Source: Cohaesibacter haloalkalitolerans
Lineage (GTDB): Bacteria > Pseudomonadota > Alphaproteobacteria > Rhizobiales > Cohaesibacteraceae
DNA length: 64,000 nucleotides
Direction: 5' to 3'
Assembly: GCF_003574655.1 (NCBI RefSeq)
Contig: NZ_QNUM01000003.1
Coordinates: 248,001-312,000, forward strand
Below are positions 1 through 10,800 of this stretch, piece after piece. The notes beneath the pieces are model-generated. The model made no database searches. It was not told the origin of the DNA and was given only the letters and a program-made list of their open reading frames with translations. Position 1 is the stretch's first letter. Each line of letters opens with the position of its first letter. The position numbers were made by a program, and so were the translations under genes.

Positions 1-345
1 CATTTCCTGACGGCGCTCTTCGTTAAGCTCGGGAATCGGCAGACGCAGCAACTGACCGTCGGTCACCGGGTTGATGCCGATGTTGGATTCACGAATCGCC
101 TTTTCAACGGCACCAACCATGCCCTTGTCCCAAACCTGAATCGAAAGCATGCGCGGCTCCGGAACGGATACGGTGCCAACCTGGTTGATTGGCATGGTCT
201 GCCCATAGGCCGATACCGTGATCGGGTCCAGAAGTGCGATGGATGCACGCCCGGTTCTCAAACCGGACAGATCTGATTTGAGAACAGACAGAGCCCCCTT
301 CATTCGGCGTTCAAGGTCATCAAGATCCAGTTCTTCGGCAGACAT
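1..345 (-). CDS. frr: Ribosome recycling factor, 3' part cut off by the window edge
   Basis: The first 115 codons of RRF, which with EF-G splits post-termination ribosomes into subunits in the cytoplasm. The reading begins [15 protein letters not shown] and continues through the family-typical stretches LRTGRAS and [13 protein letters not shown] to [17 protein letters not shown] is usually about 185 residues, so roughly 70 C-terminal residues lie outside the window. It is the last gene of the classical rpsB-tsf-pyrH-frr order, all on the minus strand. The start is the ATG at 343-345. The identification is secure; only the end is missing. Confidence 0.96.
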   Translation of the reverse strand, partial: MSAEELDLDDLERRMKGALSVLKSDLSGLRTGRASIALLDPITVSAYGQTMPINQVGTVSVPEPRMLSIQVWDKGMVGAVEKAIRESNIGINPVTDGQLLRLPIPELNEERRQEM

Positions 346-523
346 GGTAAAGCCTCTTGTTTTCTAAGTCGGTTTTCATTCCGGGTTTTTAGTTTGCTCA
401 TGCCCCTCGATGTGAGCTCCCCTGAGCAGTTTCCCCCTGACGTGACATGCGGAACGGCTAGCAGTGCCCTCTCGCAGATCCGGTTTGGAGACCGGGCATC
501 CAGCAGCAAAGCGCTGCAGAGCC

Positions 524-1240
524 CTAGCCCGAAACCACGGTTGCACGCCCCCTGCCCTGCAAAACGTCCAGCAGGCAGTTGGGTTCATGCAATGAATAAA
601 CAATTATCGGGATATTCGCCTCTTGAGCAAGCGCAATCGCAGCAGCGTCCATAACCTTGAGCCCTTGCTTGAGGACTTCGGTGTAAGTAATCGTATCATA
701 ACGCACAGCTGTTGGATCTTTACGCGGATCTGCGGAGTAGACGCCATCGACCTGCGTGCCTTTCAGCACGGCATCGCATTGCATCTCGGCCGCACGCAGG
801 GCTGCGCCCGAATCCGTTGTCACGAACGGATTGCCCGTTCCTGCGGCAAAAAGAACCACCTTGCCCTCGGCCAGATAAGCCTTGGCTGCGCGCTGTGTGA
901 ACTGCTCGCAGATTTCGTCCATGGCAATCGCCGACATGGCAACAACGGGAACATCAATATCCTCAAGCGCATTGGCCATGGCGAGAACATTCATCACGGT
1001 TGCCAGCATGCCCATGTGGTCGCCGCGCACCCGATCTCCGCCCTTGGCAGCAACCGAAACACCGCGGAAGATGTTGCCGCCGCCGATAACAACGCCAACC
1101 TCGACCCCGAGCGCCCGCACATCGGCTATTTCCCGGGCAACACGCGCCACCATCTTCTGGTCAATTCCGAACCCCTGCTCTCCCATCAAGGCTTCGCCAG
1201 ACACCTTCAGCAGAACCCGCTTGTATTTCAAATTACCCAT
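524..1240 (-). CDS. pyrH: UMP kinase (uridylate kinase)
   Basis: Phosphorylates UMP to UDP with ATP in de novo pyrimidine synthesis; a hexameric cytoplasmic enzyme of the amino-acid-kinase fold. The protein opens MGNLKYKRVLLKVSGEAL, with the phosphate-binding KVSGEAL segment, then VVIGGGNIFRG near residue 55, and the UMP/ATP part VLKGTQVDGVYSADP near residue 165. At 238 residues it has the normal family length. The frame is open further upstream, but the family N-terminus and the ATG at 1238-1240 fix the start. It lies between tsf and frr with gaps of about 180-215 bases, in line with one translation-linked cluster. Confidence 0.96.
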   Translation of the reverse strand: MGNLKYKRVLLKVSGEALMGEQGFGIDQKMVARVAREIADVRALGVEVGVVIGGGNIFRGVSVAAKGGDRVRGDHMGMLATVMNVLAMANALEDIDVPVVAMSAIAMDEICEQFTQRAAKAYLAEGKVVLFAAGTGNPFVTTDSGAALRAAEMQCDAVLKGTQVDGVYSADPRKDPTAVRYDTITYTEVLKQGLKVMDAAAIALAQEANIPIIVYSLHEPNCLLDVLQGRGRATVVSG

Positions 1241-1454
1241 ACTGTCAGCCACCTCGAGCATTGCGACCCGACCGCGCATCGGCCACAAAACGGTCCTGCA
1301 GATGGCGCGGGTCAGGAATTGTCCGGCGAACAGAAAGAGGGCCGGAAGAAAAGCTGTCTCTGCATACACGAAGGGCGCTGGTTCGTCATCCCCAACGCCC
1401 TTCGAATTTCGCTTTTTTCACGCCCGTTGCAGCACAATAGGCAAAGAAAGTCGA

Positions 1455-2375
1455 TTATTTGCCAGCAGCAGCAGCAACTTCAGCTGCAAAGTCTTCTTCT
1501 TTCTTCTCAATGCCTTCGCCAAGAGCGAAGCGAGCGAAAGAGACAAGCTTGATTGGTGCGCCAACTTCCTTCTCGGCATTCTTGATTGCCTGCTCAACGG
1601 TGTTTTCGCCGTCGATAACGAAGGTCTGTTTCAGCAGAACGACTTCTTCGAAGAACTTGCGCATACGGCCTTCAACCATCTTTTCGATGATGTTTTCAGG
1701 TTTGCCGGATTCGCGAGCCTGTTCGGAGAACACAGCCTTTTCGCGCTCGATCGCAGAAGGATCAACTTCCTCGGTGGTAGCAGCGAGCGGGTTGGTTGCA
1801 GCAATGTGCATGGCGATCTGTTTGCCCAGAGCGTCGAGCTTCTCTGCATCGCCTTCAGATTCCAGAGCAACCAGAACGCCCAGACGGCCGAGGCCAGGAG
1901 CAGTAGCGGAGTGCATGTAGGAAGCAACAACGCCCTTGTTCACGCTCAGCACCTTGCCGCGACGCAGGTTCATGTTTTCACCAATAGTTGCGACAGCATT
2001 GGTGATGGTTTCAGCAACCGTGCCACCAGTCGGGTAATCTGCAGCCAGAATGGCTTCCAGATCGTCACCGGCTTCAACAACAACAGAAGCGATGTTGCGA
2101 GCCAGTTCCTGGAACTGGTCGTTACGGGATACGAAGTCGGTTTCGGCGTTGACTTCTGCAAGAGCAGCCTTGTTGCCGGCACCTGAGATGGCGATAAGCC
2201 CTTCAGCAGCGATACGACCGGATTTCTTGGCAGCCTTCGCCAGACCTTTGGTGCGCAACCAGTCGATTGCGGCTTCCATGTCACCGTCGGTTTCGCCCAG
2301 AGCCTTTTTGCAGTCCATCATGCCCGCGCCAGAAATCTCACGGAGCTCTTTCACCATTGATGCTGTAATAGCCAT
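1455..2375 (-). CDS. tsf: Translation elongation factor Ts
   Basis: Guanine-nucleotide exchange factor that recycles EF-Tu-GDP to EF-Tu-GTP. The 306-residue protein starts [20 protein letters not shown], and the N-terminal UBA-like region carries the EF-Ts signature [16 protein letters not shown]; the second signature-like segment [13 protein letters not shown] (residues about 75-88) touches EF-Tu. The ATG at 2373-2375 is chosen because the family begins there, although the frame extends 22 codons further upstream. It follows rpsB after 177 bases and is probably cotranscribed with it, the arrangement found in nearly all bacteria. Confidence 0.97.
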   Translation of the reverse strand: MAITASMVKELREISGAGMMDCKKALGETDGDMEAAIDWLRTKGLAKAAKKSGRIAAEGLIAISGAGNKAALAEVNAETDFVSRNDQFQELARNIASVVVEAGDDLEAILAADYPTGGTVAETITNAVATIGENMNLRRGKVLSVNKGVVASYMHSATAPGLGRLGVLVALESEGDAEKLDALGKQIAMHIAATNPLAATTEEVDPSAIEREKAVFSEQARESGKPENIIEKMVEGRMRKFFEEVVLLKQTFVIDGENTVEQAIKNAEKEVGAPIKLVSFARFALGEGIEKKEEDFAAEVAAAAGK

Positions 2376-2552
2376 TGCAGCCTCACGTCCTTTATCAAAC
2401 AAGCCAGAAGCCGCCCGAATGATCCCGGGCGGCCATTTCAATCAATTCAGGGCAAAGCCCTCAAATCTCACATTCGAAGCAGAGCATATTCCCTTGAAGC
2501 TGACAGAGTTCCAAGACAGGAATATGTAAGCACCGAAGCGCCAGACTTCCGC

Positions 2553-3353
2553 TTATTCAGCAGAAGCTTCGGCAGCTTCAACTTCTTCTGCGTCGTCTTC
2601 ATCATCGAGATCGCTCTCGAGGAGACCTTCTTCAGCAGCACCCAGATCAACACCAGCTTCGCCAGCCGAACGGGAAATACCGTCGATGGCAGCAGCTACG
2701 ATCAGGTCGCAGTAAAGAGAGATTGCGCGAGAAGCGTCGTCGTTGCCCGGAACCGGGAAGTCGATGCCATCCGGATCGCAGTTGGTATCAACCACTGCAG
2801 CAACCGGAATGCCCAGACGACGGGCTTCGTGAATGGCGATGTCTTCCTTGTTGGTGTCGATAACGAAGATCAGGTCAGGTACGCCGCCCATGTCCTTGAT
2901 ACCACCCAGAGCGCGTTCCAGCTTGTCGCGTTCGCGGGTCAGGGTCAGGCGTTCTTTCTTGGTGAAGCCTTTGCCTTCGCCTTCCAGCAGTTCGTCAAGC
3001 TTGCGCAGACGCTGGATGGACTGGGTGATGGTTTTCCAGTTGGTCAGCATGCCGCCGAGCCAGCGGGAGTTGACATAGTACTGTGCAGCAGCCTTGGCAG
3101 CATCAGCAACCGGACCAGCAGCCTGACGCTTGGTGCCAACGATGAGAACGCGGCCACCACGAGCGACGGTGTCGGACACAGCCTTCAGGGCGTCGTTCAG
3201 CAGAGGAACGGTCTGGGACAGGTCGATGATGTGGATGTTGTTGCGAGCGCCGAAAATGAACTTGCCCATTTTCGGGTTCCAGCGGTGGGTCTGGTGACCA
3301 AAATGCACGCCTGCTTCAAGCAGGGAGCGCATGGAAACTTCAGGAAGTGCCAT
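2553..3353 (-). CDS. rpsB: 30S ribosomal protein S2
   Basis: S2 binds the 30S neck and is needed for S1 attachment. The 266-residue product begins [21 protein letters not shown], a near-invariant S2 opening, and contains [22 protein letters not shown] and [22 protein letters not shown]. The C-terminus has an acidic tail rich in Asp, Glu and Ala (about 30 residues), as is common in alphaproteobacterial S2. It is the first gene of the rpsB-tsf-pyrH-frr cluster and sits directly behind a strong promoter at 3470-3498. Confidence 0.97.
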   Translation of the reverse strand: MALPEVSMRSLLEAGVHFGHQTHRWNPKMGKFIFGARNNIHIIDLSQTVPLLNDALKAVSDTVARGGRVLIVGTKRQAAGPVADAAKAAAQYYVNSRWLGGMLTNWKTITQSIQRLRKLDELLEGEGKGFTKKERLTLTRERDKLERALGGIKDMGGVPDLIFVIDTNKEDIAIHEARRLGIPVAAVVDTNCDPDGIDFPVPGNDDASRAISLYCDLIVAAAIDGISRSAGEAGVDLGAAEEGLLESDLDDEDDAEEVEAAEASAE

Positions 3354-3469
3354 GTATATTTTCCTTTACCGGTTTAACCTCTGCGGGAAGTGGCCAAAAA
3401 GGGCACCGGATGGATGTCAGCACATTTCTCCATGCTGCCACCCTGCTCCCGCATGTGGATTCGAGGGGC

Positions 3470-3498
3470 CTTATAGGCGGTAAATTCATGGATTGCAA
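3470..3498 (-). promoter_or_regulatory. Sigma70-type promoter of rpsB-tsf
   Basis: Reading the minus strand there is a -35 TTGCAA (3493-3498), an exactly 17-base spacer, and a -10 TATAAG (3470-3475). Transcription would begin near 3463, giving rpsB a leader of about 110 bases. Position, spacing and the housekeeping target gene agree; the promoter itself is inferred from sequence only. Confidence 0.72.
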
Positions 3499-3605
3499 GG
3501 GACAGAGCGGCCTTTTTTGGGGAATTGCGGCTTGACGAGGCCAATCAAACGCCCAATTCTACGCAAACACCGCCTTCCAATCTGGCCACAGCTTCGACAA
3601 AACCG

Positions 3606-3929
3606 ATGATCAGTCTCCGGATCCAGCCTTCAGTCCTGCTTTCAGCCCTGCTACTCTCGACCTTAATCGCCTCACAGACTCGAGCAGATCCGGCCCCCTG
3701 CCGTCAGAAGTTCGAGGCCTCTGTCCTTGAGCAAACCATTGCCAGAGACAAACTCAGCCGCTTCATGGATCAGAACCCAACCTGCCTGCAGGTGTCAAAT
3801 GGCTGCGAACAGTGTCGCCGCAATGACAAGGGCGTCGTTTCCTGCCGCTCCATCGGCTTTGTCTGCAGTGAAGACGCAACGCGCTGCGACAGTCCCGTCA
3901 AGACAACGCCGCCCGCAGACAACCGCTAG
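3606..3929 (+). CDS. Small secreted cysteine-rich protein, unknown function
   Basis: I do not recognise a family. From the ATG at 3606 the product has 107 residues: a signal peptide (LRIQPSVLLSALLLSTLI, likely cleaved after SQTRA), then a polar mature part of about 80 residues with seven cysteines, one near the new N-terminus and six in the last 50 residues. An odd number of cysteines in an exported protein suggests disulphides plus one free or intermolecular thiol. The frame is open 27 codons upstream, but those codons are Thr/Pro/Asn-rich and would bury the signal peptide, so the internal start is preferred. It ends four bases inside the convergent AraC-type gene. Export is inferred; function is unknown. 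Confidence 0.6.
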   Translation: MISLRIQPSVLLSALLLSTLIASQTRADPAPCRQKFEASVLEQTIARDKLSRFMDQNPTCLQVSNGCEQCRRNDKGVVSCRSIGFVCSEDATRCDSPVKTTPPADNR

Positions 3930-4789
3930 GCAACTCCCTTGCGATAGGCCGCAGGGGTTGCCCCCGTGCCAGTCTTGAAGCTGCGAGTGAAATGGCTCTG
4001 GCTGGAGAAGCCACAGGCATCGGCCACTTGAGCCAGCGGCTCACCTGCCCGGATCAACCCCTTGGCCTGCTCCACCCGACGGTGGGCGATATAGAGATTG
4101 GGCGAAACGCCGCAGGTCTGTTTGAAGCTGCGCTGCAGATGAAACTCGCTGAGATTGGCAATCTGGCCAAGATCTCTCAGATGTATCACCCGATCCAGAT
4201 TGGCCTCGATATAATCGATCAGACGCCGCTTGACCGGAGCCGACAAGCCGCCACGCATGGGCACGACCACCTCGCCATGGAACCGCTTCTGGACCAGAAC
4301 ACCGGCGATCAGCTCAACCATCGCCTCTTCGGCCCCCAGCAGATTGCGCTCGTTGGTTGCCTGAAACAGATGGGCAAACGGCACGATCAGGTCGTCCGGC
4401 GAAACATAGGTGGCCTCAGCCAGTTCGATCTGCCGCCCGTCCCGGTCCATCATCTCGCTGTAGCAGCGCCGCAATTCCTCATCCGGCAGATAGAGATGCA
4501 TCATGGTCAGCGGGCCATTGACCAGCCATTCCGAGCTCTGCCCTTGCGGAAAGATGCACATCGCCCCCGGCCAACCATGCTTTGGCTCCTGATCAACACG
4601 CCAGACATCCTGTCCATCGCGCACATAGAAGCTCAGGGCGTGTCCCTCAAGATCATCATAGGTGAGATGGTCCTGACTGTTGCTCCAGATCGCACAGGAC
4701 CGTCCAAAACCGAGATCAAGGCTGCCATGCCGGATCGCGGATGAACTGTCGCGCAAAAAGTTGAAAACGGAATGATCCTTGGAGCGCAT
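3926..4789 (-). CDS. AraC-family transcriptional regulator
   Basis: A 287-residue activator-type regulator. The C-terminal 100 residues form the double helix-turn-helix of the AraC family (RRLIDYIEANLDRVIHL, then LAQVADACGFSSQSHFTRSFK and a G.TPAAYR end). The N-terminal 180 residues form a cupin-like effector-binding part without an assignable ligand. It is divergent from an EamA-type exporter with 164 bases between the two starts, a common layout in which the regulator controls the exporter; that link is inferred. The ATG at 4787-4789 is used. It overlaps the end of the convergent secreted-protein gene by four bases. Confidence 0.88.
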   Translation of the reverse strand: MRSKDHSVFNFLRDSSSAIRHGSLDLGFGRSCAIWSNSQDHLTYDDLEGHALSFYVRDGQDVWRVDQEPKHGWPGAMCIFPQGQSSEWLVNGPLTMMHLYLPDEELRRCYSEMMDRDGRQIELAEATYVSPDDLIVPFAHLFQATNERNLLGAEEAMVELIAGVLVQKRFHGEVVVPMRGGLSAPVKRRLIDYIEANLDRVIHLRDLGQIANLSEFHLQRSFKQTCGVSPNLYIAHRRVEQAKGLIRAGEPLAQVADACGFSSQSHFTRSFKTGTGATPAAYRKGVA

Positions 4790-4953
4790 GAAAAGCCCGG
4801 ATGAAAGAAAAGATGACGAGCCTCTTCATACCATCGGCACCCCCTTTCAACCAGCATCAAAATATCGGCCCACATGACTTCACCGCAAGATCATGCAAAA
4901 ACGCCGAGGCGAAAACGGCTAGATCGATAGCCTGACACTATGAGGTTTCTGTC
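4790..4953. promoter_or_regulatory. Divergent promoter region between AraC regulator and EamA transporter
   Basis: The 164 bases between the two divergent starts must contain the promoters and probably the regulator's operator. I could not pick out convincing -35/-10 pairs or a clear operator repeat by eye. Confidence 0.4.
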
Positions 4954-5868
4954 ATGATCCCGTTTCTTTTCGCATCCACTGTCCTGATCTGGGGCACCAC
5001 CTGGTTCGCCATCGCCCTTCAGAGCGGCCCCGTTCCGGCGCTCGTCTCCGTTTTCTATCGCTTTGCCACAGCTGGCATATTGTTTCTGATCCTGCTGGCA
5101 GCCACCGGCCGCCTGCGCCTGCCAAACAGGAAGCATCACGTCTGGATCATCGCTCAGGCCTGCTGCCTGTTCAGCCTGAACTTCATCTGCTTCTACAATG
5201 CCGTGCGCTACATTCCCTCCGGCCTTGAATCGGTGATCTTCTCGCTGGCGACGATCTTCAATGCCGTCAATGCGCGGCTCTTCTATGGCGACAGGATCAC
5301 CAGACAGGTGGTTCTGGCCAGCCTCTGCGGGGTTGGAGGCCTTGCCCTGATGTTCGGACGGGGCATTCTCTCCGCTGACGGCACGGATGTATTGTTAGGC
5401 GTAGGGCTCGCTACGCTGGGGACGGTGTTCTTCTCGCTCGGCAACATGGTATCCCGTCACAACAGCCAGATTGGCATATCACCGGTGATCGCCAACGCAT
5501 GGGGCATGGGATATGGTGCGCTCATCCTGCTAGCGCTCATCACCATCACCGGAACACCAATCGTCCTGCCGTCGGGCTCGGCCTATATCGGAGCCTTGCT
5601 CTATCTGGCCATATTCGGCTCGATTGTCGGCTTCACCACCTATCTGATGCTGGTCGCCAAGATCGGCTCGGCCAAGGCAGCCTATATGACGGTGCTGTTC
5701 CCCATCATCGCCCTGGCCGTCTCGACACTGTTCGAAGGCTATGTCTGGCACTGGACCGGCGTCCTCGGCCTGGCACTTGCCCTCACCGGCAATCTGATCA
5801 TCTTTGCCCCACGCAAGCGACTCCAGCCACAGGCTCCGGCCCAGCCAGCCCCCGTTGCAGACGCCTGA
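4954..5868 (+). CDS. EamA/DMT-family membrane transporter
   Basis: A 304-residue integral membrane protein of the drug/metabolite transporter superfamily. Two EamA repeats of about five helices each can be followed; the first begins with the typical FLFASTVLIWGTTWFAI, and the second starts near residue 150 (LGVGLATLGTVFFSLGNMVSR). Relatives export amino acids, nucleosides or other metabolites in the proton-coupled RhaT/EamA style; the substrate here cannot be read from the sequence. It is preceded by a divergent AraC-type gene and followed eight bases later by the end of a convergent epimerase-like gene. The C-terminal ten residues are Pro/Ala-rich and probably cytoplasmic. Confidence 0.87.
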   Translation: MIPFLFASTVLIWGTTWFAIALQSGPVPALVSVFYRFATAGILFLILLAATGRLRLPNRKHHVWIIAQACCLFSLNFICFYNAVRYIPSGLESVIFSLATIFNAVNARLFYGDRITRQVVLASLCGVGGLALMFGRGILSADGTDVLLGVGLATLGTVFFSLGNMVSRHNSQIGISPVIANAWGMGYGALILLALITITGTPIVLPSGSAYIGALLYLAIFGSIVGFTTYLMLVAKIGSAKAAYMTVLFPIIALAVSTLFEGYVWHWTGVLGLALALTGNLIIFAPRKRLQPQAPAQPAPVADA

Positions 5869-5875
5869 TGGCACC

Positions 5876-6835
5876 TCAGAGACAACCAAGAGAGTGAAGC
5901 GTCGCGCGTAAAGCCTCATCGAGCTCAGTGTGCGGCTCTTCTTTCAGAATGGCAACAAGACGGGCGTTATCCATCCGCATCGGATGCTGCCAGAAGGGCT
6001 CCACCTCTGACACCTCGCGCAAGAAACTGACAAAAGGCGCGCCCAGATGCATAAGCCACCATGGGAACATCCGCACCGGAAGCTGCTTCCCTACGACCCG
6101 CTGAATGCCTGAAACAAGCAGATCACCAGTCTCATCATAGACACCGCCAAAGACCAGATCTTCGAACATCGAAAGCGCGTCGCCTCGATTGGCCAGTTGG
6201 GCAATCGCTTCGGCCAGATCAGGCAGATAGGCCCAGCTATGCCCGCCCCCTCGGGCTACACGGACGATCTTGTCAAGCGGTCGCCCCGGCTTGATCATTC
6301 CCTGACAGAGCCAGCTTGACCGCGCATCCGGCCCGAAGAAGTCCCCCGCCCGCACGATCAGCACCGGCACGTCATGGCTTGCGTCCCGCAACCGTCGCTC
6401 AAGCTCGATCCGCACCTTGCCCTTGCGGGTCGTGCCAGTCTGGGCCGTTCCGCAGGCAACAACCGGGGTTGTCGCCGGATCGAAATTGTAGATCGTGCCG
6501 GGCAGGATGATCCTTGCGCCGACAGCCCGCGCCGCAGCGATGGAGTGATCAATCATCGGCAGCACCAGCTTGTCCCAGTTTTGATACCCCGATGGGTTCA
6601 CGCCATGGAACAGCACCGACGCTCCCTCAGCGGCCGCAACCACATCGTCCGCCCACATGGCATCCCCCGTCCTTGCCTCGACGCCGGGGCTCAGTCGGTC
6701 CCGGTGTCTGGAGCCTTCCCGCACAAGGGTCCGCACCCGCCATCCATGGGCAAGCAGCGCTCTGGCAACCGCCCCACCGACACCTCCCGTTGCACCCAAA
6801 ACCAGCGCGGTCCTCTGTTCACCGGACTTGCTCAT
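5876..6835 (-). CDS. NAD(P)-dependent epimerase/dehydratase-like protein
   Basis: A 319-residue Rossmann-fold protein of the extended/atypical short-chain dehydrogenase group. The dinucleotide-binding glycine motif is LVLGATGGVGGAVARALL near residue 10. The middle has NPSGYQNWDKLVLPMIDHSI and a Tyr-poor region, so the classical YxxxK catalytic pair is not evident; relatives are annotated only as NAD-binding epimerase-like proteins. The ATG at 6833-6835 is preferred to a TTG two codons upstream. It is divergent from a LysR-type gene with 142 bases between their chosen starts, suggesting LysR control (inferred). Substrate unknown. Confidence 0.8.
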   Translation of the reverse strand: MSKSGEQRTALVLGATGGVGGAVARALLAHGWRVRTLVREGSRHRDRLSPGVEARTGDAMWADDVVAAAEGASVLFHGVNPSGYQNWDKLVLPMIDHSIAAARAVGARIILPGTIYNFDPATTPVVACGTAQTGTTRKGKVRIELERRLRDASHDVPVLIVRAGDFFGPDARSSWLCQGMIKPGRPLDKIVRVARGGGHSWAYLPDLAEAIAQLANRGDALSMFEDLVFGGVYDETGDLLVSGIQRVVGKQLPVRMFPWWLMHLGAPFVSFLREVSEVEPFWQHPMRMDNARLVAILKEEPHTELDEALRATLHSLGCL

Positions 6836-6977
6836 CGCCAAACCTCACTCACTTTCATGTTTCCTCGATCCGTGGACGGAACGCCCCAAAGACGGACCAA
6901 CGAGACAATCTCCCAAACCAGCCTGAAAATAAATTGCGAAAAAACTTTCATCTGCTAGCATGTTTTTTATGAGTAAA

Positions 6978-7868
6978 ATGATTTCATGGGACGATCAACG
7001 CTTCTTCCTCGCCGTCCTTGAAGAGGGAAGCCTTTCCGGTGCTGCGCGGCGTCTGGGCGTGTCACAGCCCACTGTGCGCAGCCGCATCGAAGCGCTGGAA
7101 CAGACAACTGGCGTAACCCTTTTCACCCGCTCACTCAACGGCCTGACCCCGACCGACCACGCCAGACAGCTGCGCGCGAGCGCCAGAGCAATGGCATTGG
7201 CCTCAGAGGCTTTCCTGCGGCAGGCATCGGCCCCACCGGGAGAAATCGCTGGCACAGTGCGGCTGAGTGTTCCGGAAGTGATGGGGACGGAGATCATCCC
7301 CGAAATGCTGGCCCCATTGCGCAAAGCCTATCCCCAGCTTCAACTGGAGCTGGAACTGAGCAACAGTATTGCCGATATCCTGCATCAGGAGGTGGACCTG
7401 GCCGTCCGCACCTTCGCTCCGTCCCAGAGCGCCCTTGTTGCGCGCAAGGTGGCGAGCATCCCATTGGGATTCTTTGCCCGGAAAGACTATTTGCAGGAAC
7501 AGGGGGAGCCACGGACGCTGTCCGATCTCAAGAATCACACCACGATCGGCCCGGACCGCAACAAGAGCGACCTGCAACTGGTTCGCAGTCTCGGTCTTGA
7601 AGACTGGGCTCTGCCGAAAATCCGCACTGACAGTCACCCCGCGCAGCTGGCCGCAGCCCTCGCCGGTCTTGGCATCGCCTATCTTCAAGTCCCGATCGGC
7701 AGGCGGCACCCGTCTTTAAGACAGATTCTGTTGGACATCCCGCCCTTCGCCCTCGATACATGGATCGTCACCCACGAGGACCTGCGCCATGAGCCGCGCA
7801 TCCGCGCCGCCTTTGACTGCCTCGTCGATGGCTTTTCTTCCTATGTCAGCAAGAGCTCGACCGCATAG
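6978..7868 (+). CDS. LysR-family transcriptional regulator
   Basis: A regulator of about 296 residues with the N-terminal winged helix-turn-helix of the LysR family (WDDQRFFLAVLEEGSLSGAA, then SQPTVRSRIEALE) and a C-terminal periplasmic-binding-protein-like effector domain (from about residue 85). ATG codons at 6960, 6969 and 6978 are in frame. The last is chosen because family members typically start one or two residues before W-D-D, but the Shine-Dalgarno signal is weak at all three. It is divergent from the epimerase-like gene, its most likely target. It ends tail to tail with dnaE after 16 bases. Confidence 0.87.
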   Translation: MISWDDQRFFLAVLEEGSLSGAARRLGVSQPTVRSRIEALEQTTGVTLFTRSLNGLTPTDHARQLRASARAMALASEAFLRQASAPPGEIAGTVRLSVPEVMGTEIIPEMLAPLRKAYPQLQLELELSNSIADILHQEVDLAVRTFAPSQSALVARKVASIPLGFFARKDYLQEQGEPRTLSDLKNHTTIGPDRNKSDLQLVRSLGLEDWALPKIRTDSHPAQLAAALAGLGIAYLQVPIGRRHPSLRQILLDIPPFALDTWIVTHEDLRHEPRIRAAFDCLVDGFSSYVSKSSTA

Positions 7869-7884
7869 AGATAGCGCCGAGATC

Positions 7885-10800
7885 CTAGGCTGCCCCCACC
7901 TCGACATCGACAACACCCGGGATTGCCTTCAGCGCGCGCCCGACTTCCGGCGAGACATAATATTTGCCCTTGAGCCGCATCTCGACCTCGCACTGGCCCT
8001 CGTCCAGCATCACGATGACCGAAACCTCGCCATCGCCGCGATCGTCAAGCTGCTTTTGCAGCGAAGACAGCGGCTTGGGATCATTGACAAACACCCGCAT
8101 GACCTTTTGCATGCCATCGCTTTCAAGCGGCCGCACGTTGTTGATGCGCACAGAAATGCCCTCCGGCCTTTCATCTGCCCCAACCTCAAGAATGACCGTC
8201 TTACCTGGCTCAAGCATATCGCGGAACCGCGCCAGTGCCTCGGAGAATAGCACCGCCTCATACTGCCCGGTCGGATCGGATACTGTGATAATGCCCATCC
8301 TGTTGCCGGTCTTGGTCTTGCGTTCCTGACGCGCCGTAATGGTCCCGGCTAGACGGCCTGCGCTCGCGCCCTGCTTGACGGCCAGCTCGAACGGTTGCCA
8401 TAGCTGGATTCGCATCTTCTCAAGCTGCGGCACATATTCATCGAGAGGATGCGCGGAAAGATAAAAGCCGATGGCGCTATATTCCCGCTGCAGCTTCTGC
8501 TCGCTGGTCCATGGTCGAACATCAGGCAACGGCAGCGGCGCCGCTTCCTGCTCACCAAACAGACCGCCCTGCCCGGAAGACGCATCGCGGGTATGGCTGG
8601 TGGCCTCGCCCATGATCACGTCGATGGAGGCAACAACCTGCGCCCGGTTCGGATTGAGCACATCAAAGGTGCCAGCGGCGGCCAGATTCTCGATCGTCCG
8701 CTTGTTGATCACGCGCGGGCTGATGCGCTTGGCGAAATCGGCCAGATCCTTGAACGGCTTGTCGCCGCGCACGTCCATGATGTGTTCGGCGGCAGGCTGC
8801 CCGACACCCTTGATGGCGGCCATGGAATAGATGATCGATCCATCCTTGACCACAAACTCGACGCCGGATTCATTGATGGACGGCGGACGCACCTCGATAC
8901 CCAGGCGGATGGCGTCCCGGCGGAATTCCGAGAGTTTGTCCGTGTTGTTCATATCGAGCGTCATGATGGCGGCGAGAAATTCAACCGGATAATTGGCCTT
9001 CATATAGGCGGTCTGATAGGCCACCAGAGCATAAGCCGCCGCGTGTGACTTGTTAAAGCCATAGTCGGCGAACTTGGCAACGAGGTCATAGATCTCGGAA
9101 GCCTGCTCACGGGCAACGCCACGTTCCTCAGCACCATCGCAGAAGAACACCCGCTGCTTTTCCATCTCCTCGCGGATCTTCTTGCCCATCGCGCGGCGAA
9201 GCATGTCAGCCTGACCGAGGGTATAGCCGGAAAGGATCTGCGCGATCTGCATCACCTGTTCCTGGTAGATGATGATGCCGTAGGTTTCCTTGAGCACCGG
9301 CTCAAGCAGATCATGCATATAGTCCGGCTTTTCCTCGCCACGCTTTCGGGCGCAATAGACCGGAATGTTGGCCATTGGCCCCGGTCGATAGAGCGCCACG
9401 ATAGCGATGATGTCCTCGAACTGGTCAGGCTTCATGTCGAGCAGTGCCTTGCGCATGCCCATACTTTCAAGCTGGAACACACCGACGGTCTCGCCCTTGC
9501 AGAGAATCTCGTAGGATTTCGGATCGTCAATCGGGATCTCGGACAGATTGAGCTCAATCCCGCGCTGGGCCACGAACCGCACAGCGGTCTGCAGCACCGT
9601 AAGCGTCTTGAGGCCAAGGAAGTCAAACTTGACCAGACCTGTCTTTTCCACCCACTTCATGTTGAACTGGGTGACCGGCATGTCAGAGCGCGGGTCGCGG
9701 TACATCGGCACCAGCTTGTCGAGTGACCGGTCGCCGATCACCACACCAGCCGCGTGGGTCGAGGTATGACGATAAAGCCCCTCAAGCTTCAGCGAAATGG
9801 AAATGAGTCGATCAACGATTTCCTCTTCCTTGCGCGCCTCGACAAGACGGGGCTCCTGCTCCAGCGCCTCGGGTAGCGACACGGAAACCGCTCCCTTCAT
9901 TGGCACCAGCTTGCACAGCTTGTCGACCTGACCGAACGGCATCTGCAAGACGCGCCCCACGTCGCGCAGCACCATTCGGGCCTGCAGCGTACCATAGGTG
10001 ATGATCTGCCCCACATTGCTCCAGCCATATTTGCGCTGAACATAATGCACCACTTCTTCACGCCGGTCCTGACAGAAGTCGATATCGAAGTCGGGCATCG
10101 ACACGCGTTCCGGATTGAGGAAACGTTCGAACAGCAGGGCAAAGCGCAAGGGATCAAGGTCGGTAATGGTCAGCGACCAGGCCACCAGCGACCCCGCACC
10201 GGAGCCACGGCCCGGCCCGACAGGGATGCCATGTTCCTTGGCCCACTTGATGAAGTCGGCAACGATGAGGAAGTAGCCGGGAAACTTCATCGAAACGATG
10301 ATGCCGAGCTCAAACTCGAGTCGCTCCCAATAGGATTCCTCGGTCAACCCGGGAGCCAGCCCGTGCACATCAAGGCGCTTGCGCAGACCTTCCTCGGCCT
10401 GTTTACGCAGCTCGGCAGCCTCATGGCGCTCGGCTTCCTCCGGATCGGCGTCAGCACCGGCAAACCGCGGCAGGAGCGGTTTGACCGTGCGCACGCGCGT
10501 TGAACAACGGCGGGCAATCTCGATTGTATTTTCAAGCGCCTCAGGAAGATCCGAGAACAGCTCGACCATCTCTTCCTGCGATTTCAGATAATAGTCGCGG
10601 GTCAGCTGCCGCCGGTCACTTTGAATGAGAACCTTGCTCTCGGCGATGGCCAGCAGCGCATCATGGGCCTCGAAATCTTCCTTCTCACTGAAATAGACGT
10701 CATTCGTAGCGACCAGAGGAATGTCCATCTCATAAGCGAGATCTATGATCAGCGGCTCCACCGCAACCTCTGAAGCCATGCCCTGACGCATGATCTCGAC

